This document shows positions 50,801 through 61,820 of a stretch of 64,000 bases of DNA, piece by piece. The DNA comes from Erwinia sp. E_sp_B01_1. GTDB lineage: Bacteria; Pseudomonadota; Gammaproteobacteria; Enterobacterales; Enterobacteriaceae. Within the stretch, counting starts at the first letter, position 1. Every line of letters starts with the position of its first letter. Made by a program: the position numbers and the translations under genes. Under the pieces are notes generated by a model. The model was not told the DNA's origin. It did no database searches and worked only from the letters and a program-made list of their open reading frames with translations. The DNA lies in NCBI RefSeq assembly GCF_036865545.1, contig NZ_CP142208.1, forward strand, positions 1,364,001 to 1,428,000. The letters are read 5' to 3'.

Positions 50801-51457
50801 TTGCAACGAGCTCGTTGTTACCTGTTAGGCGAACGCGCGGTAGTGCTTGAGCTTGAACCCCCGGTTTCGCTGGCTACGCAGCAGCGCATCTGGGGGCTGT
50901 CAGCACGACTGATGGCACGTCCGGAAGTCACTGAAGTGGTCCCCGGAATGAACAACATTACGGTGATGCTCAGCGATCCGCAGCAGACCGCCCTGGATGC
51001 CATTGAGTGGCTGCAATCCTGGTGGGAAAAAAGCGAAGCGCTGGAGATGACCTCCCGTGAGATGGAGATCCCGGTGATCTATGGCGGAAAAGCTGGTCCC
51101 GACCTGGAAGAAGTGGCCCGCCACAGCGGTTTGACGCCGCAACAAGTGGTTGAGTTACATGCTTCAGCACGGTACGTGGTCTACTTCATTGGCTTTCAGC
51201 CTGGTTTCCCCTATATGGCAGGGCTGGATGACCGCCTTCACACGCCGCGTCGTGCGGAGCCAAGAGTGGCTGTTCCCGCAGGATCTGTGGGTATTGGTGG
51301 CAGCCAGACCGGCGTCTATCCCTTTACCGCACCGGGTGGCTGGCAGTTAATCGGCCTGACGGACATCAGTTTATTCTCGCCTGAGAACCAGCCACCTTCT
51401 TACTTAAGGCCGGGCGACAGCGTGCGCTTTGTGCCACAAAAGGGGGGCATATGCTGA
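50801..51457 (+). CDS. pxpB: 5-oxoprolinase subunit B
   Basis: With PxpC and PxpA it opens 5-oxoproline (pyroglutamate) to glutamate using ATP. The start chosen is TTG 50801 ([19 protein letters not shown]), with AGGAGG seven bases upstream, giving 218 residues exactly as in E. coli. The ATG at 50771 is in frame but poorer. Conserved [21 protein letters not shown] and [14 protein letters not shown]. It overlaps pxpC by 7 bases. Confidence 0.96.
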   Translation: MQRARCYLLGERAVVLELEPPVSLATQQRIWGLSARLMARPEVTEVVPGMNNITVMLSDPQQTALDAIEWLQSWWEKSEALEMTSREMEIPVIYGGKAGPDLEEVARHSGLTPQQVVELHASARYVVYFIGFQPGFPYMAGLDDRLHTPRRAEPRVAVPAGSVGIGGSQTGVYPFTAPGGWQLIGLTDISLFSPENQPPSYLRPGDSVRFVPQKGGIC

Positions 51458-52383
51458 AAATTATCCGCGCCGGCATGGCAACTACCCTGCAGGATGGTGG
51501 ACGGACGGGCTGGCGTCAGTATGGCGTTGGCCTCAGCGGCGTGCTGGATAATCCGGCTATGGAAACGGCAAACCTGCTGGTGGGGAATGCAAAAAACAGC
51601 GCCGTGCTGGAAATCACCCTGGGACAGTTTTGCGCCGCGTTCACCCGCGATGGCTGGATAGCCCTTACGGGGGCCGGTTGCAACGCAGAGCTGGACGGTC
51701 AACCGGTCTGGACCGGCTGGCGAACCGCCGTGAAAAAAGGGCAGCGACTGACGCTGAAAATGCCGCAGCGTGGGATGCGCAGCTATCTGGCGCTGGATGG
51801 CGGTTTTGCTGTCGAGCCAACGCTGGGCTCTTGCAGTACCGATGCAAAAGGGGGCTTTGGCGGCTTTTGTGGCAGACCCCTGCAGGATGGCGATGAGCTT
51901 CCGCAGGCTGAACCACAGAAAAAGTTCATCAAGCCGGTCGGCGTCCGTCAGTTACTGTTTGGTAACCGTGTCCGCGTGATGATGGGGCCGGAGTTCCACG
52001 AATTCAGTCACGACAGCCGCGAGGCGTTCTGGCGTACCGCCTGGAAACTGAATCCCCAAAGTAACCGCATGGGCTATCGCCTGCAGGGCAGGCCGCTGAC
52101 CCGCACCGTGAAGCGCGAAATGCTTTCGCACGGGCTGATCCCCGGCGTGATTCAGGTGCCGCCAAACGGGCAGCCGATTGTGCTGATGGCTGATGCGCAA
52201 ACCACCGGCGGTTATCCCCGCATTGGCTGCGTTATCGAAGCCGACCTGTACCATCTGGCCCAGATCCGTCTGGGGGAACCCATTCATTTTGTCTACTGCA
52301 CGCTGGACGAGGCGCTGAAAGCCAGACGCGAACAGCAACTCGCGCTGGAACAGATGGCCTGGGGAGTGGAACATGAAAGTTGA
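51451..52383 (+). CDS. pxpC: 5-oxoprolinase subunit C
   Basis: Biotin-dependent-carboxylase-like subunit of the prokaryotic 5-oxoprolinase. 310 residues. [22 protein letters not shown] and [13 protein letters not shown] are family segments. It overlaps both pxpB (7 bases) and pxpA (11 bases), so the three are translationally coupled. Confidence 0.95.
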   Translation: MLKIIRAGMATTLQDGGRTGWRQYGVGLSGVLDNPAMETANLLVGNAKNSAVLEITLGQFCAAFTRDGWIALTGAGCNAELDGQPVWTGWRTAVKKGQRLTLKMPQRGMRSYLALDGGFAVEPTLGSCSTDAKGGFGGFCGRPLQDGDELPQAEPQKKFIKPVGVRQLLFGNRVRVMMGPEFHEFSHDSREAFWRTAWKLNPQSNRMGYRLQGRPLTRTVKREMLSHGLIPGVIQVPPNGQPIVLMADAQTTGGYPRIGCVIEADLYHLAQIRLGEPIHFVYCTLDEALKARREQQLALEQMAWGVEHES

Positions 52384-53110
52384 TCTTAATGCCGATCTTG
52401 GCGAAGGCTGCGGCAATGACCGTGCGTTACTGCAACTGGTTTCCTCGGCCAATATAGCCTGTGGATTCCATGCGGGTGACGCGCAGACCATGCGTCAGAG
52501 CGTGCTCTGGGCGCTGGAATATGGTGTGGCTATTGGCGCGCATCCCAGCTTTCCCGACCGCGAGAATTTTGGCCGCACGCGTATGCAGCTACCGGCGGAA
52601 ACCGTCTGTGCCCAGATGATCTATCAGATTGGTGCGTTACAGGCTATCGCGCGCAGCGAAGGGGGGAAACTGGTGCATGTCAAACCGCATGGCATGCTCT
52701 ATAACCAGTCAGCTCAGGAACCTGAACTCGCTGAAGCCATTGCCCGTGCTGTTAAAGCAGTTGATCCCCAACTGGTGCTGGTGGGGCTGGCAAACAGCGA
52801 ATCCATCCGGGCGGGTAAAGCGCTTGGCCTGACCACGAGAGAGGAAGTGTTCGCCGATCGCGGCTATCAGGCAGATGGCTCGCTGGTACCCCGATCTCAA
52901 CCGGGTGCGCTGGTTGAAAGTGATGAGCAGGCAATTGCACAGACCTTAAGTATGATCCAGCAGGGCCAGGTTCAGAGCCTGAGCGGTGAGTGGGTGAAGG
53001 TTAAAGCCGATACGGTTTGCCTGCACGGTGACGGGGCTCATGCCCTGGCCTTTGCTGCCCGGCTGCGTGAAGCTTTTACTCAACAACAAATTCAGGTTAC
53101 CAGCCTTTAA
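52373..53110 (+). CDS. pxpA: 5-oxoprolinase subunit A (LamB/YcsF family)
   Basis: 245 residues (E. coli 244). Start [14 protein letters not shown] and [12 protein letters not shown] are the LamB/YcsF hallmarks, and [13 protein letters not shown] near the end. Third and last subunit of the enzyme. Two hairpins follow before the DUF969 gene. Confidence 0.96.
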   Translation: MKVDLNADLGEGCGNDRALLQLVSSANIACGFHAGDAQTMRQSVLWALEYGVAIGAHPSFPDRENFGRTRMQLPAETVCAQMIYQIGALQAIARSEGGKLVHVKPHGMLYNQSAQEPELAEAIARAVKAVDPQLVLVGLANSESIRAGKALGLTTREEVFADRGYQADGSLVPRSQPGALVESDEQAIAQTLSMIQQGQVQSLSGEWVKVKADTVCLHGDGAHALAFAARLREAFTQQQIQVTSL

Positions 53111-53120
53111 AACAACGTCA

Positions 53121-53171
53121 GCGCGTCTGAACGCGCCCTGGTCCCCGACAGAGTTCGGGGAATTTTCTCTT
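53121..53171 (+). terminator. Tandem hairpins between pxpA and DUF969
   Basis: A perfect 6-bp hairpin gcgcgt/acgcgc with loop ctga (53121-53136), then stem tccccga/tcgggga (53142-53161) followed by attttctcttt. The second looks like a weak intrinsic terminator. It would reduce expression of the transport genes relative to pxpBCA. Confidence 0.55.
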
Positions 53172-53188
53172 TCTACCCGGGAACAAAA

Positions 53189-53917
53189 ATGGAAAATGCA
53201 GTGAATTTATGGCCACTGGCGGGGATTGTTGCCATCGTCATTGGCTTTTTACTCCGGTTTAACCCTGTACTGGTGGTGATTATTTCCGGTCTGATCACCG
53301 GTCTGGCCGCCCATATGCCGCTGGGCGATATCCTGGAAAAACTGGGGTCTGGCTTCCTGAATACCCGTAATCTCCCGTTAATCCTGCTGCTGCCCCTGGC
53401 GGTCATTGGTTTGCTGGAGCGTCATGGCCTGAAAGAGCGTGCCCAGGCATGGATTGCACAGATCAAGAGTGCCACCGCGGGCCGCCTGCTGATTGTCTAT
53501 CTCTTCGTGCGCGAAATCACCGCAGCGATGGGACTGACCAGCCTGGGTGGGCATCCACAGATGGTGCGGCCTCTGCTGGCACCGATGGCTGAAGGAGCCA
53601 CAGAAAACCGTTACGGCGAGTTACCGGATGCCGTACGCCATCGCCTGCGGGCCATGTCCGCCGCCACAGATAATGTAGGTCTGTTCTTCGGGGAAGATAT
53701 TTTTGTCGCTTTCGGCGCGATCATCTTTATGCATAACTTTATGCAGGAGTCTGCTGGTATCCAGACAGAGCCGCTGCACATTGCAGTCTGGGGAATTCCA
53801 ACTGCCCTTTGTGCCTTCCTGATCCACGCTGTACGCCTGCGCCGTCTCGATAAAACTATCGCCGCCGAACTGGCCACGCTGAATAATCAGGCGCTGAAAG
53901 CCAAAGGAGGTCGCTAA
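53189..53917 (+). CDS. DUF969 family inner-membrane protein
   Basis: 242 residues with about six hydrophobic segments (GIVAIVIGFLLRFNPVLVVIISGLITGLA near the start), probable transporter subunit. It shares a boundary base with the DUF979 gene (TAATG) and always accompanies it. With pxpABC and pcp alongside, the natural guess is 5-oxoproline or pyroglutamyl-peptide transport; this is inference, with no substrate residue visible. Confidence 0.88.
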   Translation: MENAVNLWPLAGIVAIVIGFLLRFNPVLVVIISGLITGLAAHMPLGDILEKLGSGFLNTRNLPLILLLPLAVIGLLERHGLKERAQAWIAQIKSATAGRLLIVYLFVREITAAMGLTSLGGHPQMVRPLLAPMAEGATENRYGELPDAVRHRLRAMSAATDNVGLFFGEDIFVAFGAIIFMHNFMQESAGIQTEPLHIAVWGIPTALCAFLIHAVRLRRLDKTIAAELATLNNQALKAKGGR

Positions 53918-54906
53918 TGTTCCAGCAACAATATCTCTTCTGGCTGGCCGGGATCATCCTGCTGGTGGTTGCCGTGATGTCCTGGCAGGACAAGGCTAAC
54001 CCGCGTCGTCTGACCACCGGGCTCTTCTGGTGTCTGTATGGGCTGGTGTTCTTTGTCGGGGACTGGGCCGTTAACCTGCTTGGTGCCCGTTCACTGCATA
54101 TCGTAATTGGTGTGATGGTAGTGGTAATGGCGTTGATCGCCGGTCTTGGCGGCGTAAAGCTGGGTTCTTACCATCAACGTACCAGCGAGCAGAGAGAAGA
54201 GAGTGCAAAACGTCTGCGCAACAAACTCTTCCTGCCTGCGCTGGCGATCCCGGTCGTAACCGTGGTGGGCGTTCTGGCATTTAACAATATTCCGGGGCTG
54301 CAGGAAGGTCTGTTCGGCCCGGGGAACCACTCCACGCTGGTCACGCTGTTTTCGATGATGGTTGGCTGTGTGGTTGGCTGGCTTATCGCGCTGAAACTGA
54401 CGCACGACGGCCCGGCACAATCGGTGCAGGAAGCGAGACGCCTGCTGGATGCTATCGGCTGGGCCTTTATTCTGCCGCAAATTCTCGCCACTTTAGGTCT
54501 GCTGTTTACCACGGCAGGCGTGGGAACCGCCATTTCGCATCTCACAGAAACCTATCTCGCCGTGGATAACCGCTTTATCGCCGTTGCCACCTACGCCATC
54601 GGCATGGCGCTGCTGACCATGGTGATGGGCAATGCCTTTGCTGCTTTCCCGATTGTCACGGCCGGGATCGGCATTCCCATTCTGGTTCTGCAACATCACG
54701 GCAACCCGGCAGTGATGGCGGCTATCGGTATGTTCTCTGGTTACTGCGGCACGCTGATGACGCCTATGGCGGCCAACTTCAACATTGTTCCCGCTGCATT
54801 ACTTGAGCTGCCGGACCGCAATGCGGTGATCAAAGCTCAGGTTCCAACCGGCGTGCTATTGTTAATAGCAAATATTTTCCTGCTCTATTTCCTGATGTTC
54901 CTGTGA
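53917..54906 (+). CDS. DUF979 family inner-membrane protein
   Basis: 329 residues, about nine hydrophobic segments, N-terminal [19 protein letters not shown]. Conserved [25 protein letters not shown] near the C-terminus resembles other permease-type ends. The ATG overlaps the DUF969 stop, so the two are coupled and likely form one complex. Followed 7 bases later by pcp. Confidence 0.88.
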   Translation: MFQQQYLFWLAGIILLVVAVMSWQDKANPRRLTTGLFWCLYGLVFFVGDWAVNLLGARSLHIVIGVMVVVMALIAGLGGVKLGSYHQRTSEQREESAKRLRNKLFLPALAIPVVTVVGVLAFNNIPGLQEGLFGPGNHSTLVTLFSMMVGCVVGWLIALKLTHDGPAQSVQEARRLLDAIGWAFILPQILATLGLLFTTAGVGTAISHLTETYLAVDNRFIAVATYAIGMALLTMVMGNAFAAFPIVTAGIGIPILVLQHHGNPAVMAAIGMFSGYCGTLMTPMAANFNIVPAALLELPDRNAVIKAQVPTGVLLLIANIFLLYFLMFL

Positions 54907-54913
54907 GGCTGCG

Positions 54914-55561
54914 ATGAAAACGGTCCTGATTACCGCTTTTGAACCTTTTGATGGCGAGCTGGTAAACCCTTCATGGGAAGCCGTAAACCAGCTGCATGAG
55001 CGCATGGTGTGCGGTGCGCGCGTGGTGGCTAAACAGTTGCCCTGCGTTTTTGGTGACTCACTGACGGCGCTTTATGCGGCCATTGACGAGGTGAAACCGG
55101 CACTGGTGATTGCCGTCGGTCAGGCCGGTGGCCGTACCGACGTGACCATTGAACGGGTGGGTATCAATGTGGATGATGCCCGTATACCGGACAATGACGG
55201 CAACCAGCCTGTCGATGAAACCATTGTGGAGGGGGGCCCGGCGGCCTACTTTTCCACCTTGCCCATTAAGGCTATTGTCGAGGGGATCCGTGAAGCAGGT
55301 ATCCCGGCCACTGTCTCACAGACTGCGGGCACCTATGTCTGTAATCATGTGATGTATGGCCTGATGGATTATCTGGCGAAGCACGACAATAAAATTCGCG
55401 GCGGCTTTATCCATATTCCCTTCCTGCCTGAACAGGCGGTGAAGCATCCCGGTGTCGCCAGCATGCCTGCGGCCACCGTGCTGCTGGCGCTGGAGATGGC
55501 GCTGAGCGTTGCGCTCACCGTTGAGCAGGATATTCGCCTGGAAGGCGGAGCCACGCACTGA
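54914..55561 (+). CDS. pcp: Pyrrolidone-carboxylate peptidase
   Basis: Cysteine peptidase removing N-terminal pyroglutamate from peptides. 215 residues, the normal length. Start [19 protein letters not shown], catalytic Glu region [15 protein letters not shown], nucleophile Cys in [16 protein letters not shown] and His in [11 protein letters not shown]. Its product, free 5-oxoproline, is the PxpABC substrate, which fits its place in the same gene cluster. Confidence 0.96.
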   Translation: MKTVLITAFEPFDGELVNPSWEAVNQLHERMVCGARVVAKQLPCVFGDSLTALYAAIDEVKPALVIAVGQAGGRTDVTIERVGINVDDARIPDNDGNQPVDETIVEGGPAAYFSTLPIKAIVEGIREAGIPATVSQTAGTYVCNHVMYGLMDYLAKHDNKIRGGFIHIPFLPEQAVKHPGVASMPAATVLLALEMALSVALTVEQDIRLEGGATH

Positions 55562-55648
55562 ACCTGTACAGGCCAGCAACCGGGCAGGGGGAGCGAAGCC
55601 ATCCTCTGCCAGCAAAGGGCGTTAAACATCAATCAGCGAAGGTGAAGT

Positions 55649-56440
55649 ATGCCAGAAGGACCTGAGATCCGTCGCGCGGCGGATAAACTTGAAAAAGCTA
55701 TCAGAGGCAAAACGCTGACGGATGTCTGGTTTGCGTTCCCCCAGCTCAAAACTTATGAAGCGTCGTTGGTAGGGGAGAGGGTGGAAGCTATTGAAACCCG
55801 GGGCAAGGCCATTCTGACCCATTTTTCTAATGGCCTGATCCTCTACAGTCACAATCAGCTTTATGGCGTATGGCGCGTGGTGAAAAGCGGTAACGAACCT
55901 GCAACCAGCCGGATCCTGCGCGTGCGTCTTGCTGCGGCGGATAAAACCATCCTGCTTTACAGCGCTTCAGATATTGAGCTGCTGAATCAGGATACGCTGG
56001 CGGCGCAGCCTTTTTTGCAGCGCGTAGGGCCTGACGTGCTGGACATGACCCTCACCAGTGAACAGGTTCGTGAGCGTCTGCTCTCTACCAGATTCCGGCG
56101 GCGGCAATTCAGCGGGCTGCTGCTGGATCAGGCTTTTCTGGCCGGATTAGGAAACTATCTGCGGGTGGAGATCCTCTGGCAGGCAGGGCTGGCCCCGCAA
56201 CGCAAGGCGCAGGATCTTACGGAAGAGCAGGTAGAAAAACTGGTTGAGGCGTTACTGGCGATCCCCAGATTGTCGTATCAGACGCGGGGTATCTCTAAAG
56301 AGAACAAGCATCACGGCGCATTGTTCAGCTTTAAAGTATTTCATCGGGCAGGAAAGGCGTGTGAACGCTGTGGGGGGATAATTGAAAAGAGCACGCTTTC
56401 ATCGCGTCCCTTCTACTGGTGCCCCGGCTGTCAGCTTTAG
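55649..56440 (+). CDS. nei: Endonuclease VIII (Nei), DNA glycosylase/AP lyase
   Basis: Excises oxidised pyrimidines. 263 residues, as in E. coli. N-terminal catalytic PE ([10 protein letters not shown]), helix-two-turn-helix with [16 protein letters not shown], and a C-terminal zinc finger CERCGG...CPGC. It follows pxpA in E. coli; here the DUF969/979/pcp block lies between. Confidence 0.96.
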   Translation: MPEGPEIRRAADKLEKAIRGKTLTDVWFAFPQLKTYEASLVGERVEAIETRGKAILTHFSNGLILYSHNQLYGVWRVVKSGNEPATSRILRVRLAAADKTILLYSASDIELLNQDTLAAQPFLQRVGPDVLDMTLTSEQVRERLLSTRFRRRQFSGLLLDQAFLAGLGNYLRVEILWQAGLAPQRKAQDLTEEQVEKLVEALLAIPRLSYQTRGISKENKHHGALFSFKVFHRAGKACERCGGIIEKSTLSSRPFYWCPGCQL

Positions 56441-56606
56441 TAGAATCATTTTGCTTCATTAATTTTCAGACTGCTGACAAAGCCCGAAGCGATGGGAGCA
56501 TAAGCCTTGAACAAAGCATCACGGGCCACGGGCGGCTGCCTGGGAAGGCGCTTTTTGCGTCTTTGTGAGAGGCATATGCTCCCTGAGCCTGCACTTTGTC
56601 AATAAT

Positions 56607-56633
56607 TAAAAAGCGCCGCAGTTGCGGCGCTTT
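56607..56633 (-). terminator. Terminator of gltA
   Basis: Minus-strand stem aaagcgccgca/tgcggcgcttt with a 2-base centre and a following TTTTTAATT, 20 bases after the gltA stop. Confidence 0.85.
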
Positions 56634-56653
56634 CTGATCCAGCCGAAGCCGGC

Positions 56654-57934
56654 CTATTTGGTATTTGACTTGAAATCACGCTGATCGTAGCCGGTATAAA
56701 GCTGACGAGGACGGGCAATTTTAATGCCGTCGTCGTGCATCTCTTTCCAGTGTGCAATCCAGCCCACGGTACGCGCCATCGCAAAGATTACGGTAAACAT
56801 GGAGGAAGGTATGCCCATCGCTTTCAGAATAATGCCAGAGTAGAAATCGACGTTTGGATAGAGTTTACGCTCGATGAAGTACGGGTCGTTCAGCGCAATA
56901 CGCTCCAGCTCCATCGCCACTTCCAGCAGGTCATCTTTCATACCCAGCTCGTTCAGCACTTCATGACAGGTTTCGCGCATTACGGTGGCACGAGGATCGT
57001 GGTTTTTATACACGCGGTGACCGAAGCCCATCAGGCGGAAGGAGTCATTTTTGTCTTTGGCACGCTTCACAAACTCCGGAATATGATCAACGGTGCTGAT
57101 CTCTTCCAGCATGCGCAGCGTTGCTTCGTTCGCGCCGCCATGCGCCGGTCCCCACAGGGAGGCGATACCTGCCGCGATACAGGCAAACGGGTTAGCGCCA
57201 GATGAACCTGCGGTACGCACGGTAGAGGTTGAAGCATTCTGCTCGTGGTCTGCGTGCAGGATCAGGATGCGATCCATAGCGCGCTCCAGCACCGGGTTCA
57301 CCACATACTCTTCGCACGGGGTGGAGAACATCATGTTCAGGAAATTGCCGGCATAGGAGAGATCGTTGCGCGGATAAACGAAAGGCTGACCAATCGAATA
57401 TTTGTAGCACATGGCTGCCACAGTCGGCATTTTAGAAAGCAGGCGGAAGGCGGCAATTTCACGATGGCGCTCAATATTTACGTCCATCGCATCATGATAA
57501 AATGCGGCCAGCGCACCGGTAACACCACACATAACGGCCATCGGGTGCGAGTCACGACGGAAGCCACGGAACAGATGATGGATCTGTTCATGGATCATGG
57601 TGTGACGGGTCACAATGGTTTTGAATTCTTCAAACTGCTCTTTGGTCGGCGCTTCGCCGTTCAGCAGGATGTAGCACACTTCCAGATAGTTGGAGTGCAC
57701 GGCAAGTTGGTCGATAGGAAAACCACGATGCAGCAGGATACCTTCATCACCATCTATATAGGTGATTTTAGACTCGCAGGACGCTGTAGAAGTGAAGCCC
57801 GGGTCAAAGGTAAAGTAACCTTTTGCCCCCAGAGTACGGACATCGATCTCTTCCTGGCCCAACGTGCCTTTTAACACATCAAGTTCAATAGGAGCTTCGC
57901 CTTGTAGGGTTAGCGTTGCTTTTTTATCAGCCAT
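56654..57934 (-). CDS. gltA: Citrate synthase (type II)
   Basis: Condenses acetyl-CoA and oxaloacetate at entry to the TCA cycle; hexameric, NADH-inhibited type. 426 residues (E. coli 427). Catalytic His in [16 protein letters not shown] and [13 protein letters not shown], and the downstream Asp region with PNVDFYSGI. Transcribed away from sdhC across a 617-base control region. Confidence 0.98.
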   Translation of the reverse strand: MADKKATLTLQGEAPIELDVLKGTLGQEEIDVRTLGAKGYFTFDPGFTSTASCESKITYIDGDEGILLHRGFPIDQLAVHSNYLEVCYILLNGEAPTKEQFEEFKTIVTRHTMIHEQIHHLFRGFRRDSHPMAVMCGVTGALAAFYHDAMDVNIERHREIAAFRLLSKMPTVAAMCYKYSIGQPFVYPRNDLSYAGNFLNMMFSTPCEEYVVNPVLERAMDRILILHADHEQNASTSTVRTAGSSGANPFACIAAGIASLWGPAHGGANEATLRMLEEISTVDHIPEFVKRAKDKNDSFRLMGFGHRVYKNHDPRATVMRETCHEVLNELGMKDDLLEVAMELERIALNDPYFIERKLYPNVDFYSGIILKAMGIPSSMFTVIFAMARTVGWIAHWKEMHDDGIKIARPRQLYTGYDQRDFKSNTK

Positions 57935-58318
57935 TTACTGTCTCCTTTGCGCCTTATCTGTGGATCTTTGACACCCGAAAACCTCATTGTGTCCATGCCT
58001 GCACAGACATAAAGCAAGTTATCGACTCTGTGGCATCTTTTATCGTGCAGGGTACAGAGCGATGGGGCCTGTGCAGGCCGGGTAGGCACAACAACATCGG
58101 GTTTTGCGGTTGTTAAAGATCCGTTCTGGTCGTAACTTGTTAGTAACCGTTACCTAATGCTTTTTATGAATATCTCATCAATGTTACATAACTTGTGCTT
58201 AGGGGAAAGTGTATCCCCATAACTTTTGTGCATCATAGAACTTTCGATCCCCCGTTTGTAACAAAATTGTTGAAGTTTTGTCAAATCAGATAATTAAATT
58301 TGTATATTTTGTGAAAAA

Positions 58319-58334
58319 TGTGAGTGTGATCACT
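58319..58334. promoter_or_regulatory. Candidate CRP site upstream of sdhC
   Basis: TGTGA-N6-TCACT, matching the CRP consensus at 9 of 10 core positions, about 60 bases upstream of the candidate sdhC -10. Confidence 0.6.
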
Positions 58335-58371
58335 GTTCCACCTAAATATTGCCAGGAAGTTTGTAGGGGAA

Positions 58372-58400
58372 TTGTAATGAGTTTGTGAACCCCCTATACT
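58372..58400 (+). promoter_or_regulatory. Candidate sdhC promoter
   Basis: TTGTAA, 16 bases, TATACT (58395-58400). The segment around CCCTATACTGCCGCC looks like the E. coli sdhC promoter as I recall it. Confidence 0.6.
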
Positions 58401-58551
58401 GCCGCCAGGTCTCCGGAAATCCCTGCCGTTGGAGCCACCCAGCGTTTCATACGCGTCGTTTTGACACTGGACGTTTCTTAGTGCCTGGCGCAGTTGTTAA
58501 CGCTGTCTGACCCGCCCTCAGGACCGGAGGAAGCAAAATAAGAAAGGCTGT

Positions 58552-58941
58552 GTGGGCAAAACCGTGAAAAAACAAAGACCTGTCAACTTGGATCTCTCCA
58601 CGATCCGGTTTCCCGTTACTGCAATAGCGTCTATTCTCTATCGCGTATCCGGCGTTATCACTTTTGTGGCCGTTGGTATACTGCTCTGGTTACTGGGCCT
58701 GTCACTCTCATCTCCCGAAGGCTTTCTGCAAGCTTCCGCCGTCATGGACAGCTTCATCGTCAAATTCATTATGTGGGGCATTCTGACCGCGCTGGCGTAC
58801 CATATCGTCGGTGGCATTCGCCATATGTTAATGGATTTCGGTTATCTTGCTGAAACGCTGCCAGTGGGAACACGTTCGGCGCAAATCACCTTCGGTATCA
58901 CTGTCGTGCTGTCAATTCTGGCTGGAGTCCTCGTATGGTAA
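58552..58941 (+). CDS. sdhC: Succinate dehydrogenase cytochrome b556 subunit
   Basis: Inner-membrane anchor, 129 residues as in E. coli, three helices. The GTG start at 58552 ([15 protein letters not shown]) has AAGG upstream and matches the length. The haem-ligand His lies in [18 protein letters not shown], and the quinone-site Ser-Arg in ILYRVSGV. It overlaps sdhD by 7 bases. Confidence 0.96.
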   Translation: MGKTVKKQRPVNLDLSTIRFPVTAIASILYRVSGVITFVAVGILLWLLGLSLSSPEGFLQASAVMDSFIVKFIMWGILTALAYHIVGGIRHMLMDFGYLAETLPVGTRSAQITFGITVVLSILAGVLVW

Positions 58942-59282
58942 GCAACGCTTCTGCACTGGGCCGCAACGGCGTTCACGACTGGTTGCTGCTGCGCGCATCG
59001 GCGATCGTTATGACGCTGTATGTGCTCTACATCCTTGGTTTCGTCCTGATGTCAGGGACGCTGACTTACGATATCTGGCGTGGCTTCTTTGCCTCTAACT
59101 TTACTAAAGTCTTCACGCTCCTGACGCTGTTCTCCATCCTGATACATGGCTGGGTAGGAATGTGGCAGGTACTGACGGATTACATCAAATCAGTCGCTCT
59201 GCGTTTGATGTTGCAACTGGTGGTTGTGGTTGCGCTGTTGGTCTATGCGATTTATGGAACTGTAGTAGTGTGGGGTGCGTAA
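58935..59282 (+). CDS. sdhD: Succinate dehydrogenase membrane anchor subunit
   Basis: 115 residues, E. coli length, three membrane helices. [14 protein letters not shown] contains the conserved Arg-Ala-Ser near haem, and [15 protein letters not shown] is the conserved end of helix two. It shares a base with the sdhA start (TAATG). Confidence 0.96.
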   Translation: MVSNASALGRNGVHDWLLLRASAIVMTLYVLYILGFVLMSGTLTYDIWRGFFASNFTKVFTLLTLFSILIHGWVGMWQVLTDYIKSVALRLMLQLVVVVALLVYAIYGTVVVWGA

Positions 59283-61048
59283 TGAATTTGCCAGTCAGAG
59301 AATTTGATGCCGTAGTGATCGGCGCTGGTGGTGCAGGCATGCGTGCCGCACTGCAGATTTCCCAATCGGGCCAGACCTGTGCCCTGTTATCAAAAGTTTT
59401 CCCAACCCGTTCCCATACCGTGTCTGCGCAGGGCGGTATTACCGTTGCGCTGGGTAATACCCACGAAGACAACTGGGAATGGCACATGTACGACACGGTG
59501 AAAGGTTCCGATTATATCGGCGACCAGGACGCTATCGAATATATGTGTAAAACCGGCCCGGAAGCGATTCTTGAGCTGGAGCACATGGGCCTGCCTTTCT
59601 CCCGTCTGGAAGATGGCCGCATCTATCAGCGCCCGTTCGGTGGCCAGTCAAAAAATTTTGGTGGCGAGCAGGCAGCTCGTACCGCAGCCGCCGCTGACCG
59701 CACCGGTCACGCCCTGTTACATACCCTCTATCAGCAAAACCTGAAGAACAAAACCACCATCTTCTCAGAATGGTATGCCCTGGACCTGGTGAAAAACGCC
59801 GACGGTGCCATCGTGGGATGTACTGCGCTGAATATTGAAGATGGCGAAGTGGTTTACTTCAAAGCCCGCGCAACGGTACTGGCTACCGGCGGGGCAGGCC
59901 GTATTTATCAGTCCACCACCAATGCGCACATCAATACGGGCGATGGCGTGGGCATGGCTCTGCGTGCCGGCGTGCCGGTGCAGGACATGGAAATGTGGCA
60001 GTTCCACCCGACCGGCATTGCCGGGGCAGGCGTGCTGGTAACGGAAGGGTGTCGTGGTGAAGGCGGTTACCTGCTGAACAAGCACGGTGAGCGCTTCATG
60101 GAGCGTTATGCGCCAAACGCCAAAGACCTTGCAGGTCGTGACGTGGTTGCTCGCTCCATGATGATTGAGATCCGCGAAGGCCGTGGCTGTGAAGGTCCGT
60201 GGGGCCCTCACATTAAACTGAAGCTGGATCACCTGGGCCACGAAGTGCTGGAAGCGCGTCTGCCGGGTATTCTGGAACTCTCCCGCACCTTTGCGCATAT
60301 AGATCCGGTTAAAGAGCCTATCCCGGTCATTCCAACCTGCCATTATATGATGGGTGGTATCCCAACTCGTGTAACCGGTCAGGCGCTCACAGTGAACGAG
60401 CAGGGCGAAGATGTGCTGGTGCCAGGCCTGTTTGCAGTAGGCGAAATTGCCTGCGTCTCCGTGCACGGTTCAAACCGTCTCGGCGGTAACTCGCTGCTGG
60501 ATCTGGTGGTGTTTGGCCGTGCGGCTGGCTTGCATCTGCAGGAATCCATCCGGGAGCAGGGCGAGCTGAAAGAGGCCACTGACGAAGAGATTGAAGCTTC
60601 GCTGGCACGCATGAATCGCTGGAACAACAACACTACGGGTGAAGATCCTGCTGAGTTGCGTAAAGCGTTGCAGACCTGCATGCAGAATAACTTCTCAGTG
60701 TTCCGCGAAGGCGATGCGATGGCTAAAGGTCTGGAAGAGCTGAAAGTCCTGCGCGAGCGCCTGAAAAATGCCCGTCTGGACGATCGTTCAAGCGATTTCA
60801 ATACCCAGCGTATTGAGTGCCTGGAGCTGGATAACCTGATGGAAACAGCTTACGCCACGGCGGTTGCGGCCAACTTCCGCACCGAAAGCCGTGGGGCGCA
60901 CAGCCGCTTCGATTACCCGGAGCGTGACGATGCAAACTGGTTATGCCACAGCGTCTATCTGCCGCAAAGCGAAAGCATGACCCGCCGTGAGGTGAACATG
61001 CAGCCGAAATTGCGCGCGGCCTTCCCGCCGAAAGCACGTACTTACTAG
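59282..61048 (+). CDS. sdhA: Succinate dehydrogenase flavoprotein subunit
   Basis: Oxidises succinate; carries covalent FAD. ATG 59282 ([19 protein letters not shown]) gives 588 residues as in E. coli. FAD motif GAGGAG at about 15-20, FAD-linking His in [11 protein letters not shown] (about 45), substrate Arg/His in [11 protein letters not shown] and [15 protein letters not shown]. Confidence 0.98.
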   Translation: MNLPVREFDAVVIGAGGAGMRAALQISQSGQTCALLSKVFPTRSHTVSAQGGITVALGNTHEDNWEWHMYDTVKGSDYIGDQDAIEYMCKTGPEAILELEHMGLPFSRLEDGRIYQRPFGGQSKNFGGEQAARTAAAADRTGHALLHTLYQQNLKNKTTIFSEWYALDLVKNADGAIVGCTALNIEDGEVVYFKARATVLATGGAGRIYQSTTNAHINTGDGVGMALRAGVPVQDMEMWQFHPTGIAGAGVLVTEGCRGEGGYLLNKHGERFMERYAPNAKDLAGRDVVARSMMIEIREGRGCEGPWGPHIKLKLDHLGHEVLEARLPGILELSRTFAHIDPVKEPIPVIPTCHYMMGGIPTRVTGQALTVNEQGEDVLVPGLFAVGEIACVSVHGSNRLGGNSLLDLVVFGRAAGLHLQESIREQGELKEATDEEIEASLARMNRWNNNTTGEDPAELRKALQTCMQNNFSVFREGDAMAKGLEELKVLRERLKNARLDDRSSDFNTQRIECLELDNLMETAYATAVAANFRTESRGAHSRFDYPERDDANWLCHSVYLPQSESMTRREVNMQPKLRAAFPPKARTY

Positions 61049-61064
61049 TTCGCGGAGATAAGCG

Positions 61065-61781
61065 ATGAGACTCGAATTTTCAATTTATCGTTACAACCCG
61101 GATGTTGATGACGCGCCACGCATGCAGGATTACAGCCTGGAGTCCGAAGAAGGGCGTGACATGATGCTGCTGGACGCATTAATGCGTCTTAAGGAAAAGG
61201 ATCCTTCCCTGGCGTTCCGTCGCTCCTGCCGTGAAGGGGTTTGTGGCTCCGACGGCATCAACATGAACGGTAAAAATGGCCTGGCCTGTATCACACCTGT
61301 TTCCGCTCTTGGCGGCGGCAGCAGAAAAATTGTGATCCGCCCCCTGCCAGGTTTGCCGGTGATCCGCGATTTGGTAGTGGACATGGGACAGTTCTACACT
61401 CAATATGAGAAGATCAAACCTTACCTGTTGAATAATGGGGAAAATCCACCGGCCCGTGAGCACCTTCAGCAGCCGGAAGCGCGTGAAAAACTGGATGGTC
61501 TGTACGAGTGCATTCTTTGCGCATGTTGCTCGACATCCTGTCCTTCATTCTGGTGGAACCCGGACAAATTCATCGGTCCGGCCGGATTGCTGGCGGCCTA
61601 TCGCTTCCTGATTGATGACCGTGATACCGAAACCGCGTCACGTCTGGACAATCTTAACGATGCTTTCAGTGTATTCCGGTGTCACAGCATCATGAATTGT
61701 GTGAGCGTATGTCCTAAGGGGCTTAACCCCACCCGCGCCATCGGCCATATCAAGTCGATGCTGCTACAGAGAGGCGCATAA
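61065..61781 (+). CDS. sdhB: Succinate dehydrogenase iron-sulfur subunit
   Basis: 238 residues. [2Fe-2S] ligands in CREGVCGSDGINMNGKNGLAC; [4Fe-4S] and [3Fe-4S] ligands in CILCACCSTSCP and CHSIMNCVSVCPKGLNP. It passes electrons from SdhA to quinone. 16 bases after sdhA. Confidence 0.98.
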   Translation: MRLEFSIYRYNPDVDDAPRMQDYSLESEEGRDMMLLDALMRLKEKDPSLAFRRSCREGVCGSDGINMNGKNGLACITPVSALGGGSRKIVIRPLPGLPVIRDLVVDMGQFYTQYEKIKPYLLNNGENPPAREHLQQPEAREKLDGLYECILCACCSTSCPSFWWNPDKFIGPAGLLAAYRFLIDDRDTETASRLDNLNDAFSVFRCHSIMNCVSVCPKGLNPTRAIGHIKSMLLQRGA

Positions 61782-61792
61782 GCGTTTCTTTT

Positions 61793-61820
61793 CCGGGAAC
61801 CGCGAGGTTCCCGGTTGTTT
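61793..61820 (+). terminator. Partial terminator between sdhB and sucA
   Basis: Perfect 8-bp stem ccgggaac/gttcccgg with a 6-base loop, then ttgttt. The short T tract suggests partial termination with readthrough into sucA. The rest of the 264-base gap (61782-62045) holds no gene. Confidence 0.6.

Larger units (their letters stand above)
57935..58551. promoter_or_regulatory. gltA-sdhC divergent control region
   Basis: 617 bases without a credible gene. The AT-rich centre (about 58140-58380) holds a CRP-like site at 58319-58334 and a likely sdhC promoter at 58372-58400, followed by a leader of about 140 bases. In E. coli this region is bound by ArcA, Fnr and CRP and its sdhC leader is a target of RyhB and Spot 42. 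I did not map ArcA or Fnr sites. Confidence 0.6.
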
